Part shown: piece by piece, positions 16,384-26,624 of the stretch
Layout: each line of letters begins with the position of its first letter
Position numbering within the stretch: position 1 is the first letter of the stretch
Assembly (NCBI RefSeq): GCF_020099395.1
Contig: NZ_CP083590.1
Coordinates: 3,720,001-3,784,000 of the forward strand
DNA: 64,000 bases
Source: Streptomyces mobaraensis
GTDB taxonomy: Bacteria; Actinomycetota; Actinomycetes; Streptomycetales; Streptomycetaceae
Reading direction: 5' to 3'
Program-made: the position numbers and the translations under genes
The notes under the pieces: model-generated
Database searches by the model: none
What the model saw: the letters and a program-made list of their open reading frames with translations, nothing else
What the model was told of the DNA's origin: nothing

Positions 16384-19042
16384 TCAGCCGAACGGCCCGC
16401 CGAAGAGGCCGCCGCCCTGCCGCCGGCTCTGGCCCGGCGGCATCTGGTCGTCGCCGCCACCGGGGTCGCCCTCCTGGCCGCCCGGCCCGCCGGGCTCACC
16501 GCCCGTGGTCCCCGCGGGCCCGCCGCCGGGCCCGCCGTCGTCCTTGTGCCCGTGGTCGCCGAGCCGGCACCGCGGGTCGAGCAGCCCGCAGGTCCGGGTG
16601 GGACGCGGCGTCGGGGACGGCGGGGCGGACGGGGAGGCGGGCGCCGACTCCGAAGGCGACGCGGACGGTGACGACGACGGCGCGGGGGCCGGGGACGGAC
16701 TGGCCCCGTCGCCGAAGATCTTCTCGCCGATGGGCTGCGGCGGGTCGAACTGCCGGATGGGAACGCCCTTGAGCGCCTTGCCCATGTAGTCGGCCCAGAT
16801 CTCCGCCGGGAACGAGGCGCCGTGGATGGTGGGTTTGCCGCCCACCCCGCGCATCGACAGGAACTGCTGGTTCTTGGCGTTCGGATCGACGCGGTACATC
16901 CCGATGGCCGTGGAGAGCTGCGGGGTGTACCCCGCGAACCACGCAGAGCGGTTCCCGTCCGTCGTCCCGGTCTTGCCCGCCACCGGCCGCGCGCCCAGCT
17001 TGGCCGCCGTACCGGTGCCCGCCTCCACGACCGTCTTCAGCACGTCGGTGACGTTGTTCGCGACGTTGGCGCTGAACGCCTGGGCGCTCTTCTTCTCGTG
17101 CTGGTAGACCGGCTTGCCGTTCTTCTCCACCTTCTCGACGGAGTACGGGTCGATCTGCCGGCCGCTGTCCGCGAAGGTCGCGTAGGCGCCCGCCAGCCGG
17201 ATCGCGCTCGGCGCGGAGGTGCCCAGCGAGAAGGTCGGGGTGATCGAGGCCAGCTGCTCCTTGTCCAGGCCCGCGGCCAGCGCCGCCTCCCGGACCAGGT
17301 CCGTCCCCACGTCCATGCCCAGTTGGATGTAGGGGGTGTTCACGGAGAACTGCATGGCCGTCCGGAGGCTGATCAGGCCCTTGTCCTCGTCACCGTCGTT
17401 CTTCTGGTGCCACTCCTGGCCGTCCTGGTCGTGCCAGACGGTCCCGTTGTACATCCGCAGGGTCAGCTTGTTGTCACCGTTGTAGATGCTCTCCGGGGAG
17501 ACGAGCGTGCGCTGGGTGTCGCTCTGCTGCGCTCCGAGGGAGGGGTTCCGCTTCCCGTGCGTCATGGCCGCCGCCAGCACGAACGGCTTGAACGTCGATC
17601 CCACCTGGACGCCGGTGTAGTCCGCGTTGTTGGTGAAGTGGGTCAGGGCGTTCTCGCCGCCGTAGATGGCCACGATCTTCCCGGTCCCCGGCTCGACCGA
17701 CGCCCCGCCGAACTGGACGTACTTGTCGACGTCCCGCACATCGGGCTTGAGGTTCGCCTTGCGCACGTCCTCGACCGACTTCGCCAGGGCGTTGACCTTC
17801 TTCCGGTCGAAGGTGGTGTAGATCTGATAACCGCCCTTGTCCAGCTCGCCCTTGCTGATCGTGGAGTGGTTGGTGATGTAGTTGTCGGCGAGGTCGGTGA
17901 GGTAGCCGATCTGCCCCGCGCGGTTGGTCGCGGGCTTCGGCTTCTGCGGCTGCGGGAAGCCCTGGCCGACCCACTTGTCCCGCTCGGCGGCCTGCATGTG
18001 GCCGACCTGGACCTCGCGGTCCAGCGTCCACTTCCAGCGGTCCGTGGCCCGCTTCGTGTTCTTCTCCGGCGTCGCCGCCGGCCCCTGGCCCCCGTACGGG
18101 TCGTACAGGTTCGGCCCGTTCAGCGTCGCCGCCAGATAGGCGCTCTCGCTCGGCGTCAGGTCCGCGCAGTCCTTGTCGTAGTACGCGCGCGCCGCCGCCT
18201 GGATCCCGTAGGCCCCCCGGCCGTAGTAGGCGGTGTTGAGGTAGCCGGCGAGGATGTCGTGCTTGTCCTGGGTGGCCCCGACCTTGACCGAGATCAGCAG
18301 CTCGGTGGCCTTGCGCTTGAGCGTCTGCTCCTGGCTCAGGTACGTGTTCTTGACGAACTGCTGGGTGATCGTCGAACCGCTCTGCGTCTCACCGCCCTGC
18401 GCCATCTTCACGACCGCGCGGGCGATGCCCATCGGGTCCACGCCCCAGTCCTTGTAGAAGCTGGCGTTCTCGGCGGAGATCACCGCGTTCTGCATGGACA
18501 TCGGGATCTGGGAGATCGGCACGATCTGCCGGTTGAGGCTGCCGCCGCCGGCCACGACCATCTGCTTGCCGTCGGACCAGTAGTAGACGTTCTTCTGCAC
18601 CTTCGAGGCCAGCTGGGCACTGGGGACCTGCACCACGGCCAGGGCCACGCCCACCGTGCCCACGATCAGCCCGATGAACGACGCGATCGAACCGGTGACC
18701 AGGCGCCAGGACGGGATCCAGCGCCGCCAGCCGTCGCGGCCGGCCCGGGGATAGTCGATGAACCGCTTCTTCCCCGGCCTGCCGCCGTCCCGCCGGGACC
18801 GGCCCGGTCCCGCGCCACCGGGCGGGCGTCTGCGCCCTCCCGGCCCGGCCCCGCGCCGGTCCGCCCGCCGGGCTTCGGCGCGGCCCCCCCGACCGGGGCT
18901 CCTCGACCCGCCCACGGCCGGGCAGGGCGGGGCCGCCGCGTGGTGCGGCGCGGCGGCCGGGCGTCGGCTGCTGCGCCGCCCGCCGGGCCGCGGCTCGTCC
19001 GCCGCCCTGCGGCTGGGGCGGCTTACGGCGATGCTCGCTCAT
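16384..19042 (-). pseudogene. Class A penicillin-binding protein, frameshifted near its 5' end
   Basis: A bifunctional peptidoglycan synthase. The GT51 transglycosylase part carries ISAENASFYKDWGVDP and GGETQSGSTITQQFVKNTYL. The transpeptidase part carries SxxK in GSTFKPFV, SVNTPY as SxN and KTGTTDG as KTG. One transmembrane helix precedes them, and a Pro/Ser/Gly-rich tail follows. The uninterrupted frame opens at 18915 with no ribosome-binding site. The family's usual start, MSEHRRKPPQPQ, lies at 19042 with GAGGA upstream, one frame over. Removing one base from the C7 tract at 18884-18890 joins the frames as EEPRSGGRAEARR, giving about 885 residues. A sequencing error or a recent mutation in the cytosolic tail are both possible. 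Confidence 0.8.
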
Positions 19043-19427
19043 CGAACGACTACTTCCTCGGGCAGGCGCTATCGCCTGGAAGCGGCAGGTGGCTTGCGTT
19101 CCCCCCGGTGCGATCCGGCCCCCTGAACGGCCGGGCGCACTGCATCCGGGTCGAGGACGTCATGTCGCGTCACCCGGTTCCCAGTGGTCTGCATGGCGCA
19201 CAGAGTACGCACGGTCAAATCGCGACTACTGGGGATGTTCACTCCAATTCAGGCCCCTCGTGTCCCACGAACCGGTGATGTGACCTCGTTCACCGTTCCC
19301 CCTCTTGTCGACTCAGGAGGCGCGTTCTATCGTCTGGATGTATCGAGTCGATACATCAGCTCGGCATAAGTGACCAGTAAAGACGCGGGAGCAAAGGACT
19401 AGGCTGTGGGGGACAAGGAGGCGAAAC
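19043..19427. other. Divergent spacer between the PBP gene and padR
   Basis: The 385-bp non-coding stretch holds the PBP ribosome-binding site (GAGGA before 19042), a perfect palindrome at 19338-19356 and the AAGGAGG of the padR gene. Nothing else could be recognised. Confidence 0.6.
19338..19356. promoter_or_regulatory. Putative PadR operator
   Basis: ATGTATCGAGTCGATACAT is a perfect 9-bp-arm palindrome around a central G, 71 bp before the padR start. PadR operators typically show outer ATGT and ACAT, as here, although the spacer is 11 bp rather than the usual 8. Autorepression by the adjacent PadR protein is inferred. Confidence 0.65.
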
Positions 19428-20021
19428 ATGAGCAGACGCTCCGGCATCCTCGAGTTCGCCGTCCTCGGCCTGCTCCGCGAGTCCCCCATGCACGGCTACG
19501 AGCTGCGGAAACGTCTGAACACCTCGCTCGGGGTGTTCAGGGCGTTCAGCTACGGCACCCTCTACCCCTGCCTGAAGTCCCTGGTGGCGAACGGCTGGCT
19601 GGTGGAGGAGCAGGGGAGCGCTCCCGACGACGCCAAGGCGGCGTCCCTGGCCGGACGGCGGGCGAAGATCGTCTACCGGCTGACGGCAGAGGGAAAAGAG
19701 CACTTCGAGGAATTGCTCGCGCACACCGGTCCGGACGCGTGGGAGGACGAGCACTTCGCCGCCCGCTTCGCGTTCTTCGGACAGACCTCGCGGGACGTAC
19801 GGATGCGGGTACTGGAAGGCCGCCGCAGCCGGCTCGAGGAGCGGCTGGAGAAGATGCGTGCCTCTCTCGCCCGTTCCCGCGAGCGCGAGCGGCTGGACAG
19901 CTACACCCTCGAACTCCAGCGGCACGGCATGGAGTCGGTGGAGCGCGAAGTCCGCTGGCTGAACGAGCTGATCGAGAGCGAGCGGGCCGGGCGTGACAGA
20001 CGCACCGGTCCGGACCAGTGA
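19428..20021 (+). CDS. PadR-family transcriptional regulator
   Basis: The 197-residue protein has the PadR winged helix at the N-terminus ([20 protein letters not shown], then [18 protein letters not shown]) and a C-terminal coiled-coil dimerisation helix ([19 protein letters not shown]). The ATG follows AAGGAGG. It sits 49 bp upstream of the inositol-phosphate synthase gene on the same strand and downstream of a PadR-like palindrome, so it probably controls itself and may control ino1. The signal is unknown. Confidence 0.93.
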   Translation: MSRRSGILEFAVLGLLRESPMHGYELRKRLNTSLGVFRAFSYGTLYPCLKSLVANGWLVEEQGSAPDDAKAASLAGRRAKIVYRLTAEGKEHFEELLAHTGPDAWEDEHFAARFAFFGQTSRDVRMRVLEGRRSRLEERLEKMRASLARSRERERLDSYTLELQRHGMESVEREVRWLNELIESERAGRDRRTGPDQ

Positions 20022-20070
20022 GCCCTGCATACAGCAGGGCTTCGTCGAGAACGAACAGGGAGCAACCGGA

Positions 20071-21153
20071 ATGGGTTCGGTTCGCGTAGCCATCGTCGGC
20101 GTGGGCAACTGCGCCGCCTCGCTGGTGCAGGGCGTCGAGTACTACAAGGACGCCGACCCGAACGGCCGCGTGCCGGGTCTGATGCACGTGCAGTTCGGCG
20201 ACTACCACGTGCGCGACGTCGAGTTCGTGGCCGCCTTCGACGTGGACGCCAAGAAGGTCGGTCTCGACCTCGCGGACGCCATCGGCGCCAGCGAGAACAA
20301 CACGATCAAGATCTGCGACGTGCCCGCCACCGGCGTGACCGTGCAGCGCGGCCACACCCTGGACGGTCTCGGCAAGTACTACCGCCAGACCATCGAGGAG
20401 TCCCCCGAGGCCCCCGTCGACGTGGTCCAGGTCCTCAAGGACCGCCAGGTCGACGTGCTCGTCTGCTACCTGCCGGTGGGCTCCGAGGACGCCGCCAAGT
20501 TCTACGCGCAGTGCGCCATCGACGCCAAGGTCGCCTTCGTCAACGCCCTCCCGGTCTTCATCGCCGGCACCAAGGAGTGGGCGGACAAGTTCACCGAGGC
20601 CGGTGTCCCGATCGTCGGCGACGACATCAAGTCCCAGGTCGGCGCCACCATCACGCACCGCGTGATGGCCAAGCTGTTCGAGGACCGGGGCGTCATCCTG
20701 GACCGCACCATGCAGCTGAACGTCGGCGGCAACATGGACTTCAAGAACATGCTCGAGCGCGAGCGCCTGGAGTCCAAGAAGATCTCCAAGACCCAGGCCG
20801 TCACCTCCCAGATCCCTGACCGGGAGCTCGGCGAGAAGAACGTCCACATCGGCCCGTCCGACTACGTGGCCTGGCTGGACGACCGCAAGTGGGCCTACGT
20901 CCGCCTCGAGGGCCGCGCCTTCGGCGACGTCCCGCTGAACCTGGAGTACAAGCTGGAGGTCTGGGACTCCCCGAACTCCGCCGGTGTCATCATCGACGCC
21001 CTCCGCGCCGCGAAGATCGCCAAGGACCGCGGCATCGGCGGCCCGATCCTGTCGGCCTCCTCGTACTTCATGAAGTCCCCGCCGGTGCAGTACTTCGACG
21101 ACAAGGCGCGCGACCAGGTCGAGAAGTTCATCAAGGGCGAGGTCGAGCGCTGA
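20071..21153 (+). CDS. ino1: Inositol-1-phosphate synthase
   Basis: The 360-residue actinobacterial-length enzyme converts glucose-6-phosphate to 1L-myo-inositol-1-phosphate with NAD+, supplying phosphatidylinositol and mycothiol. It starts [21 protein letters not shown] with the NAD-binding GxGNCA loop. It also contains [11 protein letters not shown], a signature of the family, and the [14 protein letters not shown] active-site segment. The ATG at 20071 has GGGAG eight bases upstream. It follows padR closely and is followed by a hairpin. Confidence 0.96.
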   Translation: MGSVRVAIVGVGNCAASLVQGVEYYKDADPNGRVPGLMHVQFGDYHVRDVEFVAAFDVDAKKVGLDLADAIGASENNTIKICDVPATGVTVQRGHTLDGLGKYYRQTIEESPEAPVDVVQVLKDRQVDVLVCYLPVGSEDAAKFYAQCAIDAKVAFVNALPVFIAGTKEWADKFTEAGVPIVGDDIKSQVGATITHRVMAKLFEDRGVILDRTMQLNVGGNMDFKNMLERERLESKKISKTQAVTSQIPDRELGEKNVHIGPSDYVAWLDDRKWAYVRLEGRAFGDVPLNLEYKLEVWDSPNSAGVIIDALRAAKIAKDRGIGGPILSASSYFMKSPPVQYFDDKARDQVEKFIKGEVER

Positions 21154-21174
21154 CCCGCTCGTAGAGCTCTCGCG

Positions 21175-21207
21175 CAGGCCCTCGGAGGGAATCTCCTCGG
21201 GGGCCTG
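21175..21207 (+). terminator. Probable terminator of ino1
   Basis: CAGGCCCTCGG can pair with the segment ending GGGGGCCTG over 11 positions including two G-U pairs. Confidence 0.5.
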
Positions 21208-21230
21208 TCCCGTGTGTGAGGCTGTGCGAC

Positions 21231-22562
21231 ATGCCCGTTGTGCGAGATCTCCGCGTCCTGCTCCAACTGCGCGATTTCCGCCGCCTGCTGACCGTACGGC
21301 TGCTCTCCCAGGCCGCGGACGGCGTCTACCAGGTCGCGCTCGCCGCGTATGTGGTGTTCTCCCCCGAGAAACAGGCGTCCCCCGCCGCCATCGCCTCGGC
21401 GATGGCCGTCCTGCTGCTGCCCTACTCGCTGCTGGGCCCCTTCACCGGCGTCCTGCTGGACCGCTGGCGCCGCCGCCAGGTGCTGCTCCACGGCAACCTG
21501 GTCCGCTCGGTCCTGGCCGTCGGCACCGCCGTACTCATCCTCGCCGCGGTACCCGACTGGCTCTTCTACGCCTCGGCTCTCTCGGTGACGGCCGTCAACC
21601 GCTTCGTCCTGTCCGGCCTCTCCGCCTCCCTGCCGCATGTGGTCGACAGCCGGGAGCGGCTGGTGATGGCCAACTCGGTCTCGCCCACCGCCGGCACCCT
21701 CGCCGCCACCGCCGGCGGCGGAATCGCCTTCGCGGTCCGGCTCGCCGCCCCCAAGGGGAGCGCCTCCGACGCCCTGGTGGTCCTGGTCGGCGCCCTGCTC
21801 TACCTGTGCGCGGGCCTCAGCGCCCTGCGTATGCCACCCGGCCTGCTGGGCCCGGACACCGACGGAACGCCGACCACCCTGCGTACGGCCATCGGAGTGA
21901 CCGTCCGCGGTCTGACGGCCGGGCTCCGCCATCTGGCCCACCGCCGGCCCGCCGCACGGGCGCTCGCCGCGATGACCCTGATGCGCTTCTGCTACGGCGC
22001 CCTCACCGTCACCCTGCTCATGCTGTGCCGCTACGCCTGGACGGACACGGACTCCGCAGGACTCGCCCTGCTGGGGCTCGCGGTCGGGGTGTCGGGGGCC
22101 GGCTTCTTCGCGGCGGCACTGATCACCCCCTGGGCCGTCGGCAGGTTCGGCCGGCTCGGCTGGATGGTGGTCTGCGCCGCCACCGCCGCGGTGCTCGAAC
22201 CGGCCCTGGGCCTCCCCTTCGAGCCGGCCCCGATGCTGATCGCCGCCTTCGTCCTGGGGCTCATCACCCAAGGCGCGAAGATCTCGACGGACACGGTCGT
22301 CCAGGCAGCGGTGGACGACGCGTTCCGCGGCCGGGTGTTCTCCCTCTACGACGTCCTGTTCAACGTCGCCTTCGTGGGGGCCGCGGCCGTGGCGGCCCTG
22401 ATGCTGCCGCACGACGGCCGGTCCGTGCCCCTGGTTGTCACCGTCGCCGTGCTCTACGCGGCGACGGCCGCCGCCCTGGCGGCCCGAGCCCGGGTTTCAC
22501 GTGAAACATCGACGCCTGAGAGCGAGCCCGAGCCCACCGACGACGCCGGGAGTTTCACGTGA
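21231..22562 (+). CDS. MFS transporter whose 3' end carries two parS sites
   Basis: The 443-residue protein has about twelve hydrophobic helices and major-facilitator signatures such as GPFTGVLLDRWRRRQVL in the helix 2-3 loop. It is likely an exporter of unknown substrate. The ATG at 21231 has GAGG nine bases upstream; a GTG at 21216 is an alternative. The C-terminal tail is unusual. A parS at 22494-22507 encodes Val-Ser-Arg-Glu-Thr, and the TGA stop (22560-22562) lies inside a second parS. Confidence 0.88.
   Translation: MPVVRDLRVLLQLRDFRRLLTVRLLSQAADGVYQVALAAYVVFSPEKQASPAAIASAMAVLLLPYSLLGPFTGVLLDRWRRRQVLLHGNLVRSVLAVGTAVLILAAVPDWLFYASALSVTAVNRFVLSGLSASLPHVVDSRERLVMANSVSPTAGTLAATAGGGIAFAVRLAAPKGSASDALVVLVGALLYLCAGLSALRMPPGLLGPDTDGTPTTLRTAIGVTVRGLTAGLRHLAHRRPAARALAAMTLMRFCYGALTVTLLMLCRYAWTDTDSAGLALLGLAVGVSGAGFFAAALITPWAVGRFGRLGWMVVCAATAAVLEPALGLPFEPAPMLIAAFVLGLITQGAKISTDTVVQAAVDDAFRGRVFSLYDVLFNVAFVGAAAVAALMLPHDGRSVPLVVTVAVLYAATAAALAARARVSRETSTPESEPEPTDDAGSFT
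22494..22507. other. parS site
   Basis: Perfect GTTTCACGTGAAAC within the MFS coding sequence, read as VSRET. Confidence 0.95.
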
Positions 22563-22565
22563 AAC
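22552..22565. other. parS site
   Basis: Perfect GTTTCACGTGAAAC overlapping the MFS stop codon and lying 16 bp beyond the cca stop on the other strand. Confidence 0.95.
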
Positions 22566-22581
22566 ATCGCCGGCGAAGCGG

Positions 22582-24051
22582 TCAGCCCTGCGCGGCCCAC
22601 CACTCCTTCAGCGCGGCGACGGCCTCGTCGTGCTCCATAGGTCCGTTCTCCAGCCGCAGCTCCAGCATGTGCTGGTACGCCTTGCCGACCTGGGGCCCCG
22701 GAGCGATGTCCAGGATCCGCATGATGTCGTTGCCGTCCAGGTCCGGGCGGATGGCGTCGAGCTGCTCCTTCTCCTGAAGGTCGGCGATGCGCTGCTCCAG
22801 TCCGTCGTAGGCCTGGGAGAGGGCCTGCGCCTTGCGCTTGTTGCGCGTCGTGCAGTCGGAGCGGGTGAGCTTGTGCAGCCGGTCGAGCAGGGGCCCGGCG
22901 TCCCGGACGTACCGGCGGACGGCCGAGTCCGTCCACTCGCCGGTGCCGTAGCCGTGGAAGCGCAGGTGCAGCTCGACGAGGCGCGAGACGTCCTTCACCA
23001 GCTCGTTGGGGTACTTGAGCTTGGTCATCCGCGACTTGGTCATCTTCGCGCCGACCACCTCGTGGTGATGGAAGGAGACCCGGCCGTCCTTCTCGAACCG
23101 GCGCGTCCGCGGCTTGCCGATGTCGTGCAGCAGGGCGGCGAGCCGCAGCGTCAGGTCGGGACCGCCGCCCGGCTCGTCGCGCGGGGCCTCCAGGTCGATG
23201 GCCTGCTCCAGGACGATGAGGGTGTGCTCGTAGACGTCCTTGTGCCGGTGGTGCTCGTCGCGCTCCAGCCGCAGGGCCGGGAGCTCCGGCAGGACCAGGG
23301 CGGCCAGCCCCGTGTCGACCATCAGCCGGAGGCCCTTGCGCGGGTGGTCGGAGAGGACGAGCTTGTTGAGCTCGTCCCGGACCCGCTCGACGGAGACGAT
23401 CTCCAGCCGCCCGGACATCTCCTTCATCGCGGTGACCACCTCGGGCGCCACCTCGAAGTCGAGCTGGGCGGCGAAGCGAGCGGCCCGCATCATGCGCAGC
23501 GGGTCGTCGGAGAAGGACTCCTCCGGGGTGCCGGGCGTCCGCAGGACCCGGGCGGCGAGGTCCTCCAGGCCGTTGTGCGGGTCGATGAACTCCTTCTCCG
23601 GGAGCGCCACGGCCATGGCGTTCACGGTGAAGTCGCGGCGGACCAGGTCCTCCTCGATGGAGTCGCCGTAGGAGACCTCCGGCTTGCGGGAGGTCCGGTC
23701 GTACGCCTCCGACCGATAAGTCGTGATTTCGAGATCGAAGCCGGACTTGCGGCAGCCGACGGTGCCGAAGGCGATGCCGACCTCCCAGACCGTGTCCGCC
23801 CACGGGCGGACGATCTTCAGGACGTCGTCCGGACGGGCGTCGGTGGTGAAGTCCAGGTCGTTGCCGAGCCGGCCGAGCAACGCGTCCCGTACCGAGCCGC
23901 CGACCAGGGCGAGGGTGAACCCGGCGGCGCGGAAGCGCTGGGCGAGGTCGTCGGCCACGGGGGACACCCGCAGGAGCTCGCTCACGGCGCGGCGCTGCAC
24001 CTGGTTCAGTTCGTTCGTCGGCACGGAGTGGCTGTTGTTGGCGTTCGGCAC
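22582..24051 (-). CDS. cca: CCA tRNA nucleotidyltransferase
   Basis: The 489-residue class II nucleotidyltransferase adds or repairs the 3' CCA of tRNAs using CTP and ATP. It shows LVGGSVRDALLGR (49-61), the metal-binding DLD (65-67), RRDFTVNAMA and a C-terminal HD domain (LLHDIGKPRT). It is convergent with the MFS gene, sharing a 19-bp gap that begins within a parS site. Confidence 0.95.
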   Translation of the reverse strand: MPNANNSHSVPTNELNQVQRRAVSELLRVSPVADDLAQRFRAAGFTLALVGGSVRDALLGRLGNDLDFTTDARPDDVLKIVRPWADTVWEVGIAFGTVGCRKSGFDLEITTYRSEAYDRTSRKPEVSYGDSIEEDLVRRDFTVNAMAVALPEKEFIDPHNGLEDLAARVLRTPGTPEESFSDDPLRMMRAARFAAQLDFEVAPEVVTAMKEMSGRLEIVSVERVRDELNKLVLSDHPRKGLRLMVDTGLAALVLPELPALRLERDEHHRHKDVYEHTLIVLEQAIDLEAPRDEPGGGPDLTLRLAALLHDIGKPRTRRFEKDGRVSFHHHEVVGAKMTKSRMTKLKYPNELVKDVSRLVELHLRFHGYGTGEWTDSAVRRYVRDAGPLLDRLHKLTRSDCTTRNKRKAQALSQAYDGLEQRIADLQEKEQLDAIRPDLDGNDIMRILDIAPGPQVGKAYQHMLELRLENGPMEHDEAVAALKEWWAAQG

Positions 24052-24259
24052 AACAGGAAAGGGTACGTGGCCGGACGCCGATAGCCGTCCTCTATCGGCG
24101 GAGCTGTGTGAGGACCGTCATAAACCGCCACAGCCTGGGCATCGGCCCGCTCCGGTGATCTTGCGCTCCGGTCCGCAGCACTTCGGCACAGCGCGCCTCG
24201 TTACCATTCGTGGACGCACAACCGACGACCACTGACGACGACGAGGGACGGGCGAGCGC

Positions 24260-26578
24260 GTGGCCGAGGCGGCAGAGTTCCAGGAGACGTTCCGGGGGAC
24301 GACGCCTCCTGCCGCTTTCCACCGGATCCGGTCGGTCCTGCCCCTCCTCGCCGTCCTGCTGGTGCTCCTGGGCGTCACCGAGCTCTCCACCGCGCCCACG
24401 GCGCGCGCCGACGGCACGGGCTCCCGGACGGTCGCGATCTCCATCGACTCTTTGACTCCGGTCGCCCCCACCCAGAGCGACAAGATCACGATTTCGGGGA
24501 CGGTCACCAACAAGGGGCGGTCCACGGTCAGCGCGGGTCACATCGGACTGCGGGTGGGAGGGCTCCTCTCGACGCGCAGCGAGATCGACGACATCGGCGA
24601 CCGGACCCCCTTCTCCCCGGGCAACGACGGCCCCGAGCTGAACGGCCACACGCAGAAGATCGGAAAGCTCCAGCCGGGCATCTCCCGAGAGTTCACGCTG
24701 ACCGTCCCCGCGAAGGACCTCAGCCTGGACCGGGATGGTGTCTACCCGCTGGGCGTCTCGTTCTCCGGCCAGACCAGCGACCAGCAGTACGAGCGGGTGC
24801 TCGGCATCCGCCGCACCCTGCTGCCGTGGCAGCCGTCCGGCGCCGACGGCAAGAAGACCAAGGTCACCTTCCTCTGGCCGCTGATCTCCAGCACCCACCT
24901 CACGGCCCGCACCGAGTCGGACCAGCAGCAGACGCCGATCTTCCCCAACGACGACCTCGCGGCGGAGCTGGCCCCGGGCGGCCGCCTCCAGCAGCTGGTG
25001 GCCCTCGGCCAGGATCTGCACGTCACCTGGGTGATCGACCCCGACCTGCTGGCCACCGTCGAGGCCATGACCAAGAGCTACCAGGTCGCCGGACCGGGCG
25101 GGAAGAACATCCCCGGCCGGGGCCAGGCGGTCGCCAAGCAGTGGCTCAGCCAGCTCCAGACGGCGGTGAACGGCAAGGAGGTCGTCGCCCTGCCCTTCGG
25201 AGACCCGGACATCGCCTCGCTGGCGCACCGCGGTGGCGGCCTCAGCCACCTCCAGTCGGCCACCGAGCTCGCGGCCACGACCGTGGACACCATCCTCCAA
25301 GTGAAGCCGCGCACGGACTTCGCCTGGCCGGTCGACGGGGCCATCGACCGCTCCGTCGTCGACGTCGGCACCTCGGCCGGCGCCCACAACATCATCACCC
25401 GCAGCGACAGCCTCCGGGAGCCCGACGGCTCCCCCTACGCCCCTACGGCGGCCCGGCAGATCGGCGGAGGGGTCACGGCCATCGTCGCCGACGCGCGCCT
25501 CTCCACGGCCTTCGAGGGCGATATGACCCGCGCGGGCGACGCCTCGCTCGCGGTACAGCGGTTCCTCGCCCAGAGCCTGATGATCAACAAGCAGGCGCCG
25601 GAGAACGAGCGCAGCATCGTCGTCGCCCCGCAGCGCATGCCGACCACCAGCCAGGCCCAGGCGATGGCGACAGCGCTGGGTGGGCTGTCCGCCGGGCGCT
25701 GGACCCAGCCGCTCGACCGCCTGAGCGACGCGGCCAAGGCCAAGCCGGACCCAGCCGCCGGCCGCCGGATCCCCGGTCCCGGCTCGTACCCGGAGGCCCT
25801 CCGCGCCCAGGAACTGCCCTCCGAGGCGTTCACGGAGATCCAGGACACCCAACAGAAACTGTCCTCCTTCAAGACGATCCTGACCTCCCCGGACCGGGTC
25901 GTCATCCCCTTCGGCAGCGCGATCATGCGCGAGATGTCCACCTCGTGGCGCGGTGACCCGGCGGGCGCCTCCGACTTCCGGGCGTCCGTGGAGTCGTACC
26001 TCGACACCCTGCAGGACCAGGTCAAGCTGGTGGAGAAGTCCGACGCGACCCTCTCCGGGCGCAGTGCGACGATCCCGGTGACCGTGAAGAACGGCCTGCT
26101 CCAGGGCGTCGACCACCTGTATCTGCAGCTGGAGTCGACGCAGCCGAACCGTCTGAAGGTCACGGACAAGCAGCTCGTGAAGATCGACGGCGGGCACAGC
26201 CAGTCGGTGAAGTTCGAGACCCGGGCCTACGCCAACGGTCCGGTCAATGTGCGCGCCCGCCTCTACACTGCGGACGGCCAGCAGGTGGGCAAGCGGATGG
26301 ACTTCACTGTGCATGTCACGTCCATCACCCCTATGGTTCTGCTGGTCATCGCCGGTGGTGTCCTCCTCCTCGTCCTCGCGGGACTCCGCATCTACCTGAA
26401 GCGCAAGCGTTCGGGCAGCCGTGACGGCGCCGGAGACGGTCCGGAGACCGGTGGCGAGGGCCCCTCGGACGGCGGCGACAACGGCGGCGGCGAGCCCGAG
26501 CGCCCGGGTGACCCGGCGACGGACGACGGAACGGGGAGCGGTGAACCCTCCCGGCCGGGTGAGAAAGTGGAACGTTGA
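24260..26578 (+). CDS. DUF6049-family membrane-anchored secreted protein
   Basis: The 772-residue protein has an N-terminal export signal (SVLPLLAVLLVLLGVTELSTAPTARA). A large extracytoplasmic region follows, with an immunoglobulin-like beginning (TISGTVTNKGRSTVSAG). A C-terminal transmembrane helix (TPMVLLVIAGGVLLLVLAGLR) and an acidic, Gly-rich cytosolic tail close the protein. This layout and position next to murJ match the uncharacterised actinobacterial family DUF6049. A role in cell-envelope assembly is suggested only by context. The GTG start at 24260 is chosen for the MAEAAEFQ opening; the upstream site is weak. Confidence 0.82.
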   Translation: MAEAAEFQETFRGTTPPAAFHRIRSVLPLLAVLLVLLGVTELSTAPTARADGTGSRTVAISIDSLTPVAPTQSDKITISGTVTNKGRSTVSAGHIGLRVGGLLSTRSEIDDIGDRTPFSPGNDGPELNGHTQKIGKLQPGISREFTLTVPAKDLSLDRDGVYPLGVSFSGQTSDQQYERVLGIRRTLLPWQPSGADGKKTKVTFLWPLISSTHLTARTESDQQQTPIFPNDDLAAELAPGGRLQQLVALGQDLHVTWVIDPDLLATVEAMTKSYQVAGPGGKNIPGRGQAVAKQWLSQLQTAVNGKEVVALPFGDPDIASLAHRGGGLSHLQSATELAATTVDTILQVKPRTDFAWPVDGAIDRSVVDVGTSAGAHNIITRSDSLREPDGSPYAPTAARQIGGGVTAIVADARLSTAFEGDMTRAGDASLAVQRFLAQSLMINKQAPENERSIVVAPQRMPTTSQAQAMATALGGLSAGRWTQPLDRLSDAAKAKPDPAAGRRIPGPGSYPEALRAQELPSEAFTEIQDTQQKLSSFKTILTSPDRVVIPFGSAIMREMSTSWRGDPAGASDFRASVESYLDTLQDQVKLVEKSDATLSGRSATIPVTVKNGLLQGVDHLYLQLESTQPNRLKVTDKQLVKIDGGHSQSVKFETRAYANGPVNVRARLYTADGQQVGKRMDFTVHVTSITPMVLLVIAGGVLLLVLAGLRIYLKRKRSGSRDGAGDGPETGGEGPSDGGDNGGGEPERPGDPATDDGTGSGEPSRPGEKVER

Positions 26579-26624
26579 CGTGTCGTGGGGCCGGTCGGCC
26601 GCGGACGGATGAGGTGGGCTAGGG

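Noticed and set aside
16822..19278. 818-residue plus-strand frame
   Set aside because: Antisense of the PBP gene, which has complete catalytic motifs.
19993..20070. 26-residue N-terminal extension of inositol-1-phosphate synthase
   Set aside because: It would overlap padR, and the ATG at 20071 begins directly at the conserved fold.
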